The notes beneath the pieces were generated by a model, which worked only from the letters and a program-made list of their open reading frames with translations, was not told the DNA's origin and did no database searches. From the NCBI GenBank assembly GCA_023415605.1, contig JAEZKB010000236.1, positions 1 to 23,508 on the forward strand: a stretch of DNA of 23,508 nt, read 5' to 3'. The stretch comes from Pseudomonadota bacterium (GTDB taxonomy: Bacteria > Pseudomonadota > Alphaproteobacteria > Rhizobiales > Devosiaceae). The position numbers were made by a program, and so were the translations under genes. Below, in pieces: positions 6,956 to 15,553 of the stretch (positions are counted from its first letter, which is position 1; each line of letters starts with the position of its first letter).

Positions 6956-7372
6956 ATGCGCAGCAATGTGACCGAGATTCCCGCCGCCCCGTCCGCCGAG
7001 GCTCTGCTCCACTTTTCCCGCCGCCTGACGTTCGAGACCGACTGCTGGGACGTGCATGACGCCATCAGCACTGGCAGGCAGGATTTTGTCCTTCTCGACG
7101 TGCGAAGCCCGGACCTGTTCGCCCGCGGCCATGTGCCAGGCGCCATCAACCTGCCGCACCGCAAGATCACCGGCCGCAAGATGGCCGATTGGCCGGCCGG
7201 CACGACCTTTGTGGTCTATTGCGCCGGGCCGCACTGCAACGGCGCCAATAGGGGTGCCGTCCGGCTTGCCGAACTCGGGCGGCCGGTCAAGGAAATGATC
7301 GGCGGCATCACCGGCTGGATGGACGAAGGCTTTGAGCTCGCAACAGAGAAGGCGCGCGAGGCCGTCGAGTAG
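6956..7372 (+). CDS. Rhodanese-domain sulfurtransferase-like protein
   Basis: A 138-residue single rhodanese domain. The conserved LLDVRSPDLFARGHVPGAIN (46-65) is the family's CH2A-like region, and the active-site Cys is 89 in VVYCAGPHC. A second Cys at 94 within this loop could support redox or persulfide relay. The ATG at 6956 has an AAGGAG site upstream; the longer frame into the ftrA start region is not supported. It is divergently transcribed from ftrA and probably controlled by it. The reaction is probably sulfur transfer or persulfide handling in the cytoplasm; the donor and acceptor are not identifiable. Confidence 0.88.
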   Translation: MRSNVTEIPAAPSAEALLHFSRRLTFETDCWDVHDAISTGRQDFVLLDVRSPDLFARGHVPGAINLPHRKITGRKMADWPAGTTFVVYCAGPHCNGANRGAVRLAELGRPVKEMIGGITGWMDEGFELATEKAREAVE

Positions 7373-7454
7373 CGCCACATTTGACTTGCCATTTTCTAGC
7401 GACGGGCCTCAACCTTCGTCCCAAGGGGCGTATGGGTTCGAGGGAATTCCCATC

Positions 7455-8039
7455 ATGAAGAGACTGGCTATTGGACTAGCGGCGCTGCTCGTGGCGGCAG
7501 CGCCGGTCTTCGCGCAGGAAGTCGGCAAGACCGAGTGGAACGGCTATCCGGTCGTCCTCAATGCGGACGGTACGTGGATTTTCGATTGCGGCGGCTATGG
7601 CGCCACTCTCTCCAAGCAGATTCGCATGGCGTTCTGCTTCGATCCAGCCACCTGGACCACCGGTTCGCCGGCCGGCGTGCAGGAGTTCATGTATCTGAGC
7701 AACGACAACACTACCGGCGTGATCATCATTCCGGATACCAACATCTATCCGATGAATGACCTCCATGCCGCAGTGCCGGAATCGGCGGCACAAAACGGCA
7801 GCACCACAGTCGACAAGATCGGCGCCACCGATGCGCCGAGCATCACAGTCGGCGACGTAACCTTCATGGGGACGCGCTACAAGATGCCGGTCGATGGGCA
7901 GGATTTCTCGTATCTCGACTACCACACATCGGGTGACTCCGGCACGGTCCAGGTAATCTTCTGGACCATGCCGGGTGATGAAGCCGAAGCCGATGCGAAG
8001 GCCAAGGTGTTCCTCGACAAGATCGTCTTCGGCGGCTGA
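7455..8039 (+). CDS. Small exported protein of unknown function
   Basis: The 194-residue product begins with a clear signal peptide (MKRLAIGLAALLVAAAPVFA, cleavage after residue 20). The mature part has two Cys residues (IFDCGGYG and MAFCFDP) that could form a disulfide, and is otherwise a mixed, beta-rich-looking sequence. I do not recognise the family. The ATG at 7455 is chosen because it begins the signal peptide and has GAGGGA upstream. The longer frame from 7332 overlaps the rhodanese gene and has no such features. It converges on the host-attachment gene with six bases between. Probably periplasmic. Confidence 0.75.
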   Translation: MKRLAIGLAALLVAAAPVFAQEVGKTEWNGYPVVLNADGTWIFDCGGYGATLSKQIRMAFCFDPATWTTGSPAGVQEFMYLSNDNTTGVIIIPDTNIYPMNDLHAAVPESAAQNGSTTVDKIGATDAPSITVGDVTFMGTRYKMPVDGQDFSYLDYHTSGDSGTVQVIFWTMPGDEAEADAKAKVFLDKIVFGG

Positions 8040-8045
8040 GCCGGA

Positions 8046-8492
8046 CTAGATCGCCAGCAGCGTTTCGAAGTGTTTGGTCAACTGTGGCATCGGCACGTTG
8101 GTCAGATCCTTCGGCAGTTCGGCGATGACTGCCCCTTTGACGCCGTCACTGAGTGCCGGACGGATGTCTCCTAGCGCCGTCGGCGCTGCGGCGATGATCA
8201 GCCGGTCGAAACGACCCTGCTGCCGCATCACCTCAAGGCGGTCGGCGACCGCCTTGACGAACCGCTCCTCGCGGACTGCCACCGGATCAGCTTCCTCTAC
8301 GCCGGCGCGGTGGCCGTGACCGCCACTGGGCATCCGGCCCGGGCGGTCCGAGTTGATGTCCTGCGCCTTGAGGGGGGTCTGTTCGAAATGCAGCCCCTTG
8401 ACCGGGATCAGCCCTCTGCCGGGCCCCCCATGTTCGAAGACCTGTGCTTGGGCGCCGTCGGCGACGAGAACCCAGGTGACGATTGCTTTCAT
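8046..8492 (-). CDS. Host-attachment family protein
   Basis: A 148-residue soluble protein resembling the alphaproteobacterial family annotated as 'protein required for attachment to host cells' (PF10116). Supporting features are the N-terminal WVLVADGAQAQVFEH (7-21), the central RFVKAVADRLE, and RLIIAAAPTALGDIRPAL in the C-terminal half. That fold is related to release-factor-like nucleases, so the attachment label should not be taken literally. The ATG at 8492 is preceded by AAGGAG with six bases of spacing. A palindromic element sits just upstream at 8515-8546. There is no signal peptide, so an adhesin role is unlikely to be direct. Confidence 0.8.
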   Translation of the reverse strand: MKAIVTWVLVADGAQAQVFEHGGPGRGLIPVKGLHFEQTPLKAQDINSDRPGRMPSGGHGHRAGVEEADPVAVREERFVKAVADRLEVMRQQGRFDRLIIAAAPTALGDIRPALSDGVKGAVIAELPKDLTNVPMPQLTKHFETLLAI

Positions 8493-8514
8493 GGGGAGCT
8501 CCTTGTGTTTAGGT

Positions 8515-8546
8515 ACCTTTTTGAAACGTGCGACGTTGCAAAAGGT
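8515..8546. promoter_or_regulatory. Palindromic element between divergent genes
   Basis: ACCTTTT-TGAAACGT and ACGT-TGCAAAAGGT are nearly perfect inverted arms around GCG, 32 bp in total. It lies 22 bp upstream of the host-attachment gene start and over 100 bp upstream of rarD, so it probably controls the former. It could be a dyad operator or an RNA hairpin in the leader. The binding factor is unknown. Confidence 0.5.
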
Positions 8547-8657
8547 TTAGATATCAGCCTGCGCCCTCGACCCCATCAAGAAGTCTGATTGGTCCCCCGC
8601 GGCCCCGGCTGCTAGAGGGAGCTTTTCAAGGACCGGCCAGCGCCGGTGGAGGACGCG

Positions 8658-9575
8658 TTGGCGTCAGTAACGAGCATTACCCCAATTTCCGCAGACGATC
8701 GCCGCGCGGGCCTAACGGCGGGCCTTGCAGCCTATGTCCTTTGGGGTTTCCTGCCACTGCTGTTCAAGCAGGTCGAGCATGTCGGTTCCATTGGTGTTGT
8801 AGCCGAGCGCACCTTTTGGTCACTGATCATTGTCGGTGTTATCGTTGGTTTCAGCCGCCGCATGCCCGAGGTCAGGGCCGCGTTCCGCGATTGGAAGACA
8901 GTGCGCTCGCTCGCCATTTCAGCGGTGCTGCTGGCCTGCAACTGGCTGATCTATATCTATGCAGTCGAGACCGGGCAGGTGCTCGAAGCGAGCTTCGGCT
9001 ACTTCATCAACCCGATGATCAATGTCGCCCTAGGCATGCTCTTCCTCGGCGAGCGGCAGAACCGGATGCAGACCATTGGCATTGGGATCGCCATCATCGC
9101 GCTGGTGATCCAGGCGTGGGGGCTGGGGAACTTCCCGTTCATCGCCGTCAGCCTCGCCATCACTTTCGCGGTCTATGGCTTTGTCCGCAAAACCGTGTCC
9201 GTCGGCTCGACCACCGGTCTCTTCGTCGAAACCCTGCTGCTCTCGCCGCTGGTTATCGGCTACATGATCTGGAGCTTTGCCACCGAAGGTCTGGGCGCGC
9301 ACGCCGATCCGGCGACGGCTTTCTGGCTGCTGATGACGGGACCGGGCACCGCCGCGCCGTTGCTGCTCTTTGCCTTCGCGGTGCAACGCCTCCGCTACAC
9401 CACGATCGGCATGCTGCAATATATTGCGCCGTCGATCGCCTTCGTGCTGGCCATCGTGATTTTCGGAGAGCACCTCAACCTGATGCGTATCGTCAGTTTC
9501 GGGTTGATCTGGCTCTCGCTGATCGTCTTTACCGCTGGCTCGATGCCGCCACGCCGGACGGCGCAGCAGGCGTAG
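8658..9575 (+). CDS. rarD: RarD-type EamA family permease
   Basis: A membrane protein of about 305 residues with roughly ten hydrophobic segments and the EamA two-repeat layout. The opening GLTAGLAAYVLWGFLPLLFK and the region CNWLIYIYAVETGQVLEASFGYFINP are hallmark RarD motifs. RarD proteins are transporters of uncertain substrate in the drug/metabolite superfamily. The TTG at 8658 is preferred as start because GGAGG lies five bases upstream. A GTG at 8646, adding four residues, is the alternative. Its 3' end overlaps the convergent TPR gene by 47 bp. Confidence 0.9.
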   Translation: MASVTSITPISADDRRAGLTAGLAAYVLWGFLPLLFKQVEHVGSIGVVAERTFWSLIIVGVIVGFSRRMPEVRAAFRDWKTVRSLAISAVLLACNWLIYIYAVETGQVLEASFGYFINPMINVALGMLFLGERQNRMQTIGIGIAIIALVIQAWGLGNFPFIAVSLAITFAVYGFVRKTVSVGSTTGLFVETLLLSPLVIGYMIWSFATEGLGAHADPATAFWLLMTGPGTAAPLLLFAFAVQRLRYTTIGMLQYIAPSIAFVLAIVIFGEHLNLMRIVSFGLIWLSLIVFTAGSMPPRRTAQQA

Positions 9576-11142
9576 GAGGGTCGGCCGGAGCGGCGCCCAG
9601 CAGGGTCAGGTAAACGTCAGCCATCTGGGCAAGTGCGTCGTCGGCGGGCACCATAGCTTTGACCTTCTTGTATGCGTTCACCGCTTCTGGGGTCTTGCCC
9701 TGCAGCCGCAAAATATCGGCGCGCGTCGCGATATCCTCAGGATCATCCGCGCGCAACCGCTGCGCCTCCGCCAGTTCCACCAGTGCCTCGTCGTAGCGCG
9801 CCAAGTCCACCAGCACCTTGGCGAGTAGCGCATGATACTTCGGGTTTTCCGGATCGCGCTCGACTGCGACTCGCGCCTTGTCCAGCGCTTCATCGAACTT
9901 CTGCACCACCCGCAACAGCGAGACATGATCGGCCAGAATTTCGGCGTTCTTGGGCGCAAAGTCGGCCGCCGCCCGATAGACGCGCTCAGCCTCCTCGAAC
10001 TTGCCGGCGGCGCCATAGATCGTACCCAGCATAGCCAGTGCGATCTGATCGCCGGGATCAACCTCGAGCGCCTGCCGGAAATAGCTGATGGCCTCGTCCT
10101 GCCTGCCGGCATTCAGCATCACGTTACCGGCCAGGTTGACGTAGTACGGCGGCAGAGGACGGACTTTCGACGCTTGAAGCAGGTACTTCACCGCCTCGTC
10201 GGCGCTGCTACCCTGAGCCAGCGTGAGATCCGCATAGCCCTGCAGGGCATAAACGTCATCCTTGTTGCGGGCGAGCACCTTGTCAAAGGCGGACTTCGCA
10301 CCCGTATAGTCCTGCTTGGCAAGTAGCGCACTGCCGAGATTAGCGAGCGCCGGAGCGAACTCGGCATCGATTGCCAGCGCGGCGTTGAATTGCTCGATGG
10401 CGCCATCGGTGTCGCCGTCATTGACCAGCAGGTTGCCGAGCAGGTTGTAGGCCCACTTGGCATCGGGATGCTTGGTGCGGATCAGCCGCCGCGCCAGCAC
10501 CTTGCCGCGATCCGGGTCGGTGGTCGAGATCGCGGCGAGGGCTGTGAACGGGTCGAGGTAGGATAGCACATCTGCCGCCGCCTCGCGGAAATAGGTGTCC
10601 TCGCTCTTGTCGCCGCGCGCGGGCATGTCGATCAGGTTCACGTCATCGTCAATTACTCGGATGCGCAGCGTCACGCCGTCGGCCGCGCAGGCGGCGTCGG
10701 CGCAGCGGAACTCCCCGCTGACGCGGGTCTCGTAGACGTGGAAGAACTGACGCACATAGTAGACGAGGCTGTCGATCGAGAGCCCGGAATCCGGGATGGC
10801 GAAATCGACCTTGGCGCTTTCGGGGATGGACACCACCGTCGCCTTGGCGGTGCCTGCCGAGGCCGACACGGCCTCGATCCCGTCCCACAACCTGCCGGCG
10901 GCGATTTCCGGCGTCAGCCCGGTCTCAGCAAGGCCACCCGGCACCGCGATCGGCTCGATTACGACCTGGCTGCGCCAGAACTGGGTGACGATGACCGGCA
11001 CGACCAGCACGATGGCGAGGAGGATGGTGATGTTTACCGCCAGCGTGCGCACATCGCTCGTGAACGAGGCGGCTTCTGGCAGGGTTATGGGGTCGCGCTC
11101 CGGCTTGGCGGATGCGGCTTTGGCGGCAGGTTTGCGGGCCAT
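9529..11142 (-). CDS. Membrane-anchored TPR protein, trio member A
   Basis: A 537-residue protein: a short basic cytosolic tail, one membrane helix (about 35-55), a conserved domain (about 56-215) and then a run of about eight TPR-like repeats to near residue 510. The conserved domain carries GLTPEIAAGRLWDG (75-88), then RQFFHVYETRVSGEFRC ending at Cys147, and Cys152, giving C-x4-C. The positive-inside rule places the domain and TPRs outside the cytoplasm. It is the third gene of a tandem trio, 81 nt after member B, and may have its own promoter in that gap. The 3' end overlaps rarD. The N-terminal domain family is not recognised; a scaffold or envelope-assembly role is plausible but unproven. 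Confidence 0.85.
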   Translation of the reverse strand: MARKPAAKAASAKPERDPITLPEAASFTSDVRTLAVNITILLAIVLVVPVIVTQFWRSQVVIEPIAVPGGLAETGLTPEIAAGRLWDGIEAVSASAGTAKATVVSIPESAKVDFAIPDSGLSIDSLVYYVRQFFHVYETRVSGEFRCADAACAADGVTLRIRVIDDDVNLIDMPARGDKSEDTYFREAAADVLSYLDPFTALAAISTTDPDRGKVLARRLIRTKHPDAKWAYNLLGNLLVNDGDTDGAIEQFNAALAIDAEFAPALANLGSALLAKQDYTGAKSAFDKVLARNKDDVYALQGYADLTLAQGSSADEAVKYLLQASKVRPLPPYYVNLAGNVMLNAGRQDEAISYFRQALEVDPGDQIALAMLGTIYGAAGKFEEAERVYRAAADFAPKNAEILADHVSLLRVVQKFDEALDKARVAVERDPENPKYHALLAKVLVDLARYDEALVELAEAQRLRADDPEDIATRADILRLQGKTPEAVNAYKKVKAMVPADDALAQMADVYLTLLGAAPADPPTPAAPSGVAASSQR

Positions 11143-11223
11143 GGATGGGCGTCCCCCCGAACGCGATACTCTAGGCAGGTTACGAGTTTATCAGAGCCAA
11201 TGGCCGCCGCTATGCCCAGATTT

Positions 11224-12747
11224 TTACGGGGTTTTAGCCAAGAGCGACCGCTTCTGCTCAATGCTGGTGCGGGCCGGATCGTCGGCGGGAGCGGCCGCGA
11301 GGTAACGGTCATAGCTGGCGACGGCCGCCTGCCGCTCCCCGAGCAGTTCCTGAGACTTTCCGAGCAGCACCGCGTACTCCGCGTTGGCGGGGTCGGCGGT
11401 TGCCAGTGCCTCAAAGGCGGCCGCGGCTTCGTCGTAGCGGTGCAGGCTGAAGAGCGTCGTCGCCCGCGCTACCTCGACCATACCGCGTTGGCCCGCATCG
11501 TAGGCGAGCTGCAGTTCCGCCAGCGCCTCGTCAAATTTCTGCTGCCCCTGCAGCACCATGCCGAGCTCGCCGCGCGCCTGGCTGTTGTCGGGCTCAAAGG
11601 CCAGCCATTGCCGGAAAAGGGTCACGGCTTCGTCCTGATGGCCTGCCTGCCATTGGGCATCGGCGAGCAGATTGAGCGCGTTGCCGAAAGACGGATCGAT
11701 CGCCAGCGCCTCATTGAGATGGGCGACGCCTGCGTCGAAGTTACCGGCCTGGAGTTCCAGACGGCCGGCCACGGTGAGGTAGTGTGGGTTGAGCGGGTCG
11801 GCGTCGGTGGCGAGCTTGAGTTGGGCCACCGCCTCGGCCGTGTTGTCCGCGACGACCGCGACTTCGGCGCGACCCGCCGGAACCAGCACATTGCCCGGGG
11901 ACCGGCGTTCGAGCTCCGCTAGCTGCGCCAGCGCCTCCTCGCTATCGCCGCCGATCAGCAGCGCTTTGGCGAGACCGGCACGGGCGGTGTGAAAGTCGGG
12001 ATCCAGGGCGAGAGCGGCTTCATATTCGAGGCGCGCGGTAGCGGTGTCGCCGCCCTTGAGCTCAATGTCGCCGACAAGGTTGTGAGCCCACTTGGCATCC
12101 TTTGACCCATCGAGGATCAGTCCGCGCGCCAAAGTTGCGGCCTTGAGCGGCGCGGTCTCGGCCTGTGCCGCAATGGCGACATAGGGGTCTATGATGGCGT
12201 AAATGCCGGCCGCGGCATCGCGGTAGTACTCGCGCTCCGTGCTCGCACCCATGGCCGGCAGGTCGATGACGTCGGAGTTCTGGCGGACGACGCGCAGCCG
12301 CAACTGCATGCCGTCCGGCGCGCAGTCGGCGGTGGCGCAGACATATTCGCCGCTGATGCGGGTCTCGTAGATCTGAAAGAACTGCCGGATCTGGGCAAAG
12401 ATCGAGTCGATCGAAATGCCGGCATCGGGCAGCGAGAACTCGATCAGCTGGCTGTCGGGAATGGCCGCGATGGTTTCGCGGTTGGCCGAGGCGGTGGCGG
12501 CGAATTCCTGCAGTCCGTCCCAGATGCGGTTGGCGACGACTTCGGGCGTCAATCCCTGCGTTACCATGGCTGCCGGGACGGCGATGGGGTCGATGACGAT
12601 GGCCGAGCGGGTGAATTGGCTGGCGATGGCGGGTATCGCCAGCAATGTCGCGGCGAAGAAGCCGACATTGATGAACATCGTGCGCAGCATCTTGGAGAAT
12701 TCCTCGATGCCAGGGAGGCTCATGGGCTTGTACTGCTGGTCGCTCAT
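11224..12747 (-). CDS. Membrane-anchored TPR protein, trio member B
   Basis: A 507-residue protein with the same plan as its neighbours: a membrane helix at about 24-44, the unrecognised extracytoplasmic domain, then TPR-like repeats. Domain landmarks are GLTPEVVANRIWDG (65-78), RQFFQIYETRISGEYVC ending at Cys137, and Cys142. After the domain comes the shared DAKWAHNLVG, where the TPR part begins. It starts at ATG 12747, overlapping the stop of member C as ATGA, so the two are translationally coupled. The longer frame upstream is only the reverse reading of member C's end. Member B has Thr where A and C have Trp in the QFWR motif after the helix. Function unknown. Confidence 0.86.
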   Translation of the reverse strand: MSDQQYKPMSLPGIEEFSKMLRTMFINVGFFAATLLAIPAIASQFTRSAIVIDPIAVPAAMVTQGLTPEVVANRIWDGLQEFAATASANRETIAAIPDSQLIEFSLPDAGISIDSIFAQIRQFFQIYETRISGEYVCATADCAPDGMQLRLRVVRQNSDVIDLPAMGASTEREYYRDAAAGIYAIIDPYVAIAAQAETAPLKAATLARGLILDGSKDAKWAHNLVGDIELKGGDTATARLEYEAALALDPDFHTARAGLAKALLIGGDSEEALAQLAELERRSPGNVLVPAGRAEVAVVADNTAEAVAQLKLATDADPLNPHYLTVAGRLELQAGNFDAGVAHLNEALAIDPSFGNALNLLADAQWQAGHQDEAVTLFRQWLAFEPDNSQARGELGMVLQGQQKFDEALAELQLAYDAGQRGMVEVARATTLFSLHRYDEAAAAFEALATADPANAEYAVLLGKSQELLGERQAAVASYDRYLAAAPADDPARTSIEQKRSLLAKTP

Positions 12748-14558
12748 GGTGCCGCCTCCGCTTCCAGAGTGGCGATATCGCCCTCGGCTATCTCGCGCAG
12801 CGGGCCATAGAACATCTTGTCCTCGGAAAGCTCGAGGAAGGTCTTGAGCGCCGCGATCGCCTCCTCGTTGCGGCCGAGATATTTGAGCGTCGCGCCCTTG
12901 AACGACCACGTCTCCGGCCGCTTAGGATCGAGCGCCTCGGCCGCCTCGAACTGCGCCAGCGCCTCATCGTAGCGCCGCGCATACATCAGCGACTCGCCGA
13001 TGCCGGCGGTATAGACGGGGTTCTCCGGCTCCAGCGCCGCCGCCTTCCTCCAGTTCTCCAAGGAGGCATCAAAGCGGGTCATGAACGAGTTGACCGTACC
13101 CAGTGCGGCGAAGGTTTCGGCGCGCTTGGGGTCGGTCAGCGCCATTTGCTGGTAGACCTGCTCCGCCTTGGGCAGATCACCGAGCGACATGTATGTGCCG
13201 GCGACCATATCCGCGACATCGAGGTTGCGGGGCTCCAGCTCCAGCGCTTTGTTCAGGTGCACAAGTGCCCCCTCATTGTCGCCGCTCAGGCGCAGCACCT
13301 GACCGTACATCGTCTGCGCTTCCGCGTTGTCGGGCTCGATCTCGGCATAGTCGGCGAGTAGCGGAGCGGCGGCGTTGAAGTCGCCCTTGTTGAAGTAGTA
13401 GGCAGTGAGCGAACCCATGGCCGGGGCAAAGCTCGGGTCGATGCGCAGCGCCCGCTGCAGCTCGGCAATGCCGGTTTCGACGTCGCCCTTGGCCAGCGCC
13501 GCATCGCCTCGCCGTGCCACATAAAGGGGCTCTTTCGGCTGGAGCGCTTCGGCCTTGGCATAGAGCAGGCCGGCCTCATCATAGCGCTCCTGCGCATAGG
13601 CTAGTTCGCCAAGGCCCGCAGTGATCTCGGGATCGTTCGGCCACTTCTTCAAGAGAATGGCGTATTCGGCATTGGCCTCGTCGAGTCGCTTGGCGGCCAC
13701 CAGCCGGATAGCGAGGTTGCGGCGGGCGATGAAGAAATCCGGATCGAGCTTCAACGCCTCCCGGAACTCGGCGATGGACGCATCGCTCTCGGCCGGGCTC
13801 GATTTGATGATGCCGATCAGCACATGCGCCCACTTGGCGTCCGGATGGTGCTGGCGGATTAGGTTCTGCGCCAGCACGGTTGCCCGCTGCGGTTCGGTAT
13901 CGGCGATCGAGGCGATGGCGACGAAGGGGTCGAGCACCGTCAGCAGCTGCACACCGGCGGCGGTGAAATAATCGCGCAGCGGCGTGTCGCCGATCGGCGG
14001 CAGGTCGATGAGCTTGGAGGTCTCGCGCAGCACGCGGAGTCGCAGCCGCATCCCCTTGGGGTCGCAGGCGGGGTCCGAGCAGGTGAATTCGCCGCTGATC
14101 CGCGTCTGGTAGGCGTGGAAGAAGGCGCGCGTCTGCTGGATCAGCGACTCCATCGAGAAGCCGGATTCGGGCAGCGAGAACTCGATCCGCTGCCCGTCAG
14201 GGAGGGCGGTTACCGTCGATTTGGAAGTGTTGGCGCGCAGCGTCGCATCGCGGATGCCGTCCCAGATGCGGTTGGCCGCGACTTCCGGCGTCAGTCCCAC
14301 ATCCGCCAGAGCCTCCGGCACCGGCACGGGCATGATCATCACCTCGTTGCGCCAGAATTGGCTGACGATCACCGGCACGATGACGAGGAAAGCCGCGACG
14401 AAGGCGAAGTTGAGCAGCACGGCCCGGAGCCGCGTCGAGGCCGCCTCGACATGGATCAGCCGCACGCGTTCCTTCGGCGGCGGCGCGGCAGGCTCTGCCG
14501 GCGCGCTCTGAAGCGTCGGTTCGCTCGTCGCAGTCTCCCTGGCCGGCTGGCGCGCCAT
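12744..14558 (-). CDS. Membrane-anchored TPR protein, trio member C
   Basis: The largest (604 residues) and first member of the trio. It has a Pro/Ala/Glu-rich cytosolic N-terminus (about 1-45), a membrane helix (about 47-67) and the shared domain with GLTPEVAANRIWDG (88-101). The run RAFFHAYQTRISGEFTC ends at Cys160, with Cys165 completing C-x4-C. About ten TPR-like repeats follow DAKWAHVLIG. Sequence conservation among A, B and C is strongest in the N-terminal domain, suggesting that the domain, rather than the TPRs, defines the family. It lies 43 nt downstream of oxyR on the same strand, so readthrough from oxyR is possible. Function unknown. Confidence 0.87.
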   Translation of the reverse strand: MARQPARETATSEPTLQSAPAEPAAPPPKERVRLIHVEAASTRLRAVLLNFAFVAAFLVIVPVIVSQFWRNEVMIMPVPVPEALADVGLTPEVAANRIWDGIRDATLRANTSKSTVTALPDGQRIEFSLPESGFSMESLIQQTRAFFHAYQTRISGEFTCSDPACDPKGMRLRLRVLRETSKLIDLPPIGDTPLRDYFTAAGVQLLTVLDPFVAIASIADTEPQRATVLAQNLIRQHHPDAKWAHVLIGIIKSSPAESDASIAEFREALKLDPDFFIARRNLAIRLVAAKRLDEANAEYAILLKKWPNDPEITAGLGELAYAQERYDEAGLLYAKAEALQPKEPLYVARRGDAALAKGDVETGIAELQRALRIDPSFAPAMGSLTAYYFNKGDFNAAAPLLADYAEIEPDNAEAQTMYGQVLRLSGDNEGALVHLNKALELEPRNLDVADMVAGTYMSLGDLPKAEQVYQQMALTDPKRAETFAALGTVNSFMTRFDASLENWRKAAALEPENPVYTAGIGESLMYARRYDEALAQFEAAEALDPKRPETWSFKGATLKYLGRNEEAIAALKTFLELSEDKMFYGPLREIAEGDIATLEAEAAP

Positions 14559-14601
14559 GTCCCCTCGGTGCCCGAAACCCCGGCGGGCAGATGCCCAGAC
14601 T

Positions 14602-15516
14602 CTAGAGCGAAATCAAGGCCCGATCATCTGCTTTCCTTGTCCGTCGGATGCTACGGCCGATGTCGCGGTAAACCGCTTCGAACGGCGATCCCTCGCGCCA
14701 GCAGAGCGCCAGCATCCGTCCTGCGCCCGGTGCGGCGAGCTGGTGCACCTGGATGCGGCCGGTGGCCTCTTTGCGTAGTGCGATCTCTGGGAGCAGCGTG
14801 ATGCCCTGGCCCGAGGCCACGAACTCGACGATGGTGGAGAGCGACGTGGCGGCAAAGGTCTTGCCCGCCGTTCCGTCAAGCCCGCACGCGGCGATAGCCT
14901 GGTCGCGGAAGCAATGGCCTTCGTCGAGCAGCAGCATGCGGCCGGTATCGATGGCAGCGAGCGCTACTGGCTCCGCCGTCTCCTCCGCCGGCCCCGTCGC
15001 CAGCACGAAATTGTCGCGGAACAGCGGGTCCACCGCCAGCTTCGGCCCACCCGTCGGCGGCTGCGAAGCAATCAGCGCCAGGTCCAGCATCCCGTCATCA
15101 AGCCCCTCGAGCAGCGCGTCGGTGCGATTTTCGCTGACCGCGAAGGCGATGTCCGGCAGGTCCTCGCGCAGAGCAGGAAATATCTCGGGCAGGAGGTAGG
15201 GGGCGACCGTCGGGATCAGACCGAAGCGGAGGGCGCGGTTCGGCCGTCCGCTCTGGCTCTCGACGAAATGCATCAGGCGGTCGGTTTCGTCCAAAATCCG
15301 CCGCGCCCTGTCGACGAACTCGCGCCCGAGCGGCGTCAGTCGCACGGTCTTGCCAAGGCGGTCGAAGAGCGGCGCGCCGCATATTTCCTCGAGTTGCCGA
15401 ACCTGCTGGCTCAACGCCGGCTGGGTCACATTTGATTGCTGCGCGGCCCGGCCGAAATGACCGGTCTCTGCAAGAGCAACGGCATACTGAAGTTGTCGCA
15501 GACTGGGGTGCGTCAT
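14602..15516 (-). CDS. oxyR: Hydrogen-peroxide sensor OxyR
   Basis: A 304-residue LysR-type regulator with an N-terminal winged helix-turn-helix (about 5-65, containing TGHFGRAAQQSNVTQPALSQ). The redox switch is preserved as GHCFRDQAIAACG, with Cys202 and Cys211 nine positions apart, exactly as Cys199 and Cys208 of E. coli OxyR. Peroxide should form the disulfide and activate katG, which diverges across a 100-bp gap. No ribosome site precedes ATG 15516, and a GATAAT -10 lies only nine bases upstream, so the mRNA may be almost leaderless. The downstream trio member C may be partly co-transcribed. Confidence 0.93.
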   Translation of the reverse strand: MTHPSLRQLQYAVALAETGHFGRAAQQSNVTQPALSQQVRQLEEICGAPLFDRLGKTVRLTPLGREFVDRARRILDETDRLMHFVESQSGRPNRALRFGLIPTVAPYLLPEIFPALREDLPDIAFAVSENRTDALLEGLDDGMLDLALIASQPPTGGPKLAVDPLFRDNFVLATGPAEETAEPVALAAIDTGRMLLLDEGHCFRDQAIAACGLDGTAGKTFAATSLSTIVEFVASGQGITLLPEIALRKEATGRIQVHQLAAPGAGRMLALCWREGSPFEAVYRDIGRSIRRTRKADDRALISL

Positions 15517-15524
15517 AAGGTCAA

Positions 15525-15553
15525 ATTATCACGCTGAGTAGATCAATCAATTG
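15525..15553 (-). promoter_or_regulatory. Probable oxyR promoter
   Basis: On the minus strand GATAAT (15530-15525) is a good -10. A 17-bp spacer leads to a weak -35, CAATTG (15553-15548), which overlaps the katG -35. Transcription would start near 15518, two bases before the oxyR ATG. Overlap of the two promoters fits OxyR autoregulation together with katG control. Confidence 0.45.

Noticed and set aside
5028..7380. 14-nt match (TCGAGTAGCGCCAC) at the ends of the regulator and rhodanese genes
   Set aside because: One or two such matches are expected by chance in a window this size, and both include a Glu-stop codon context.
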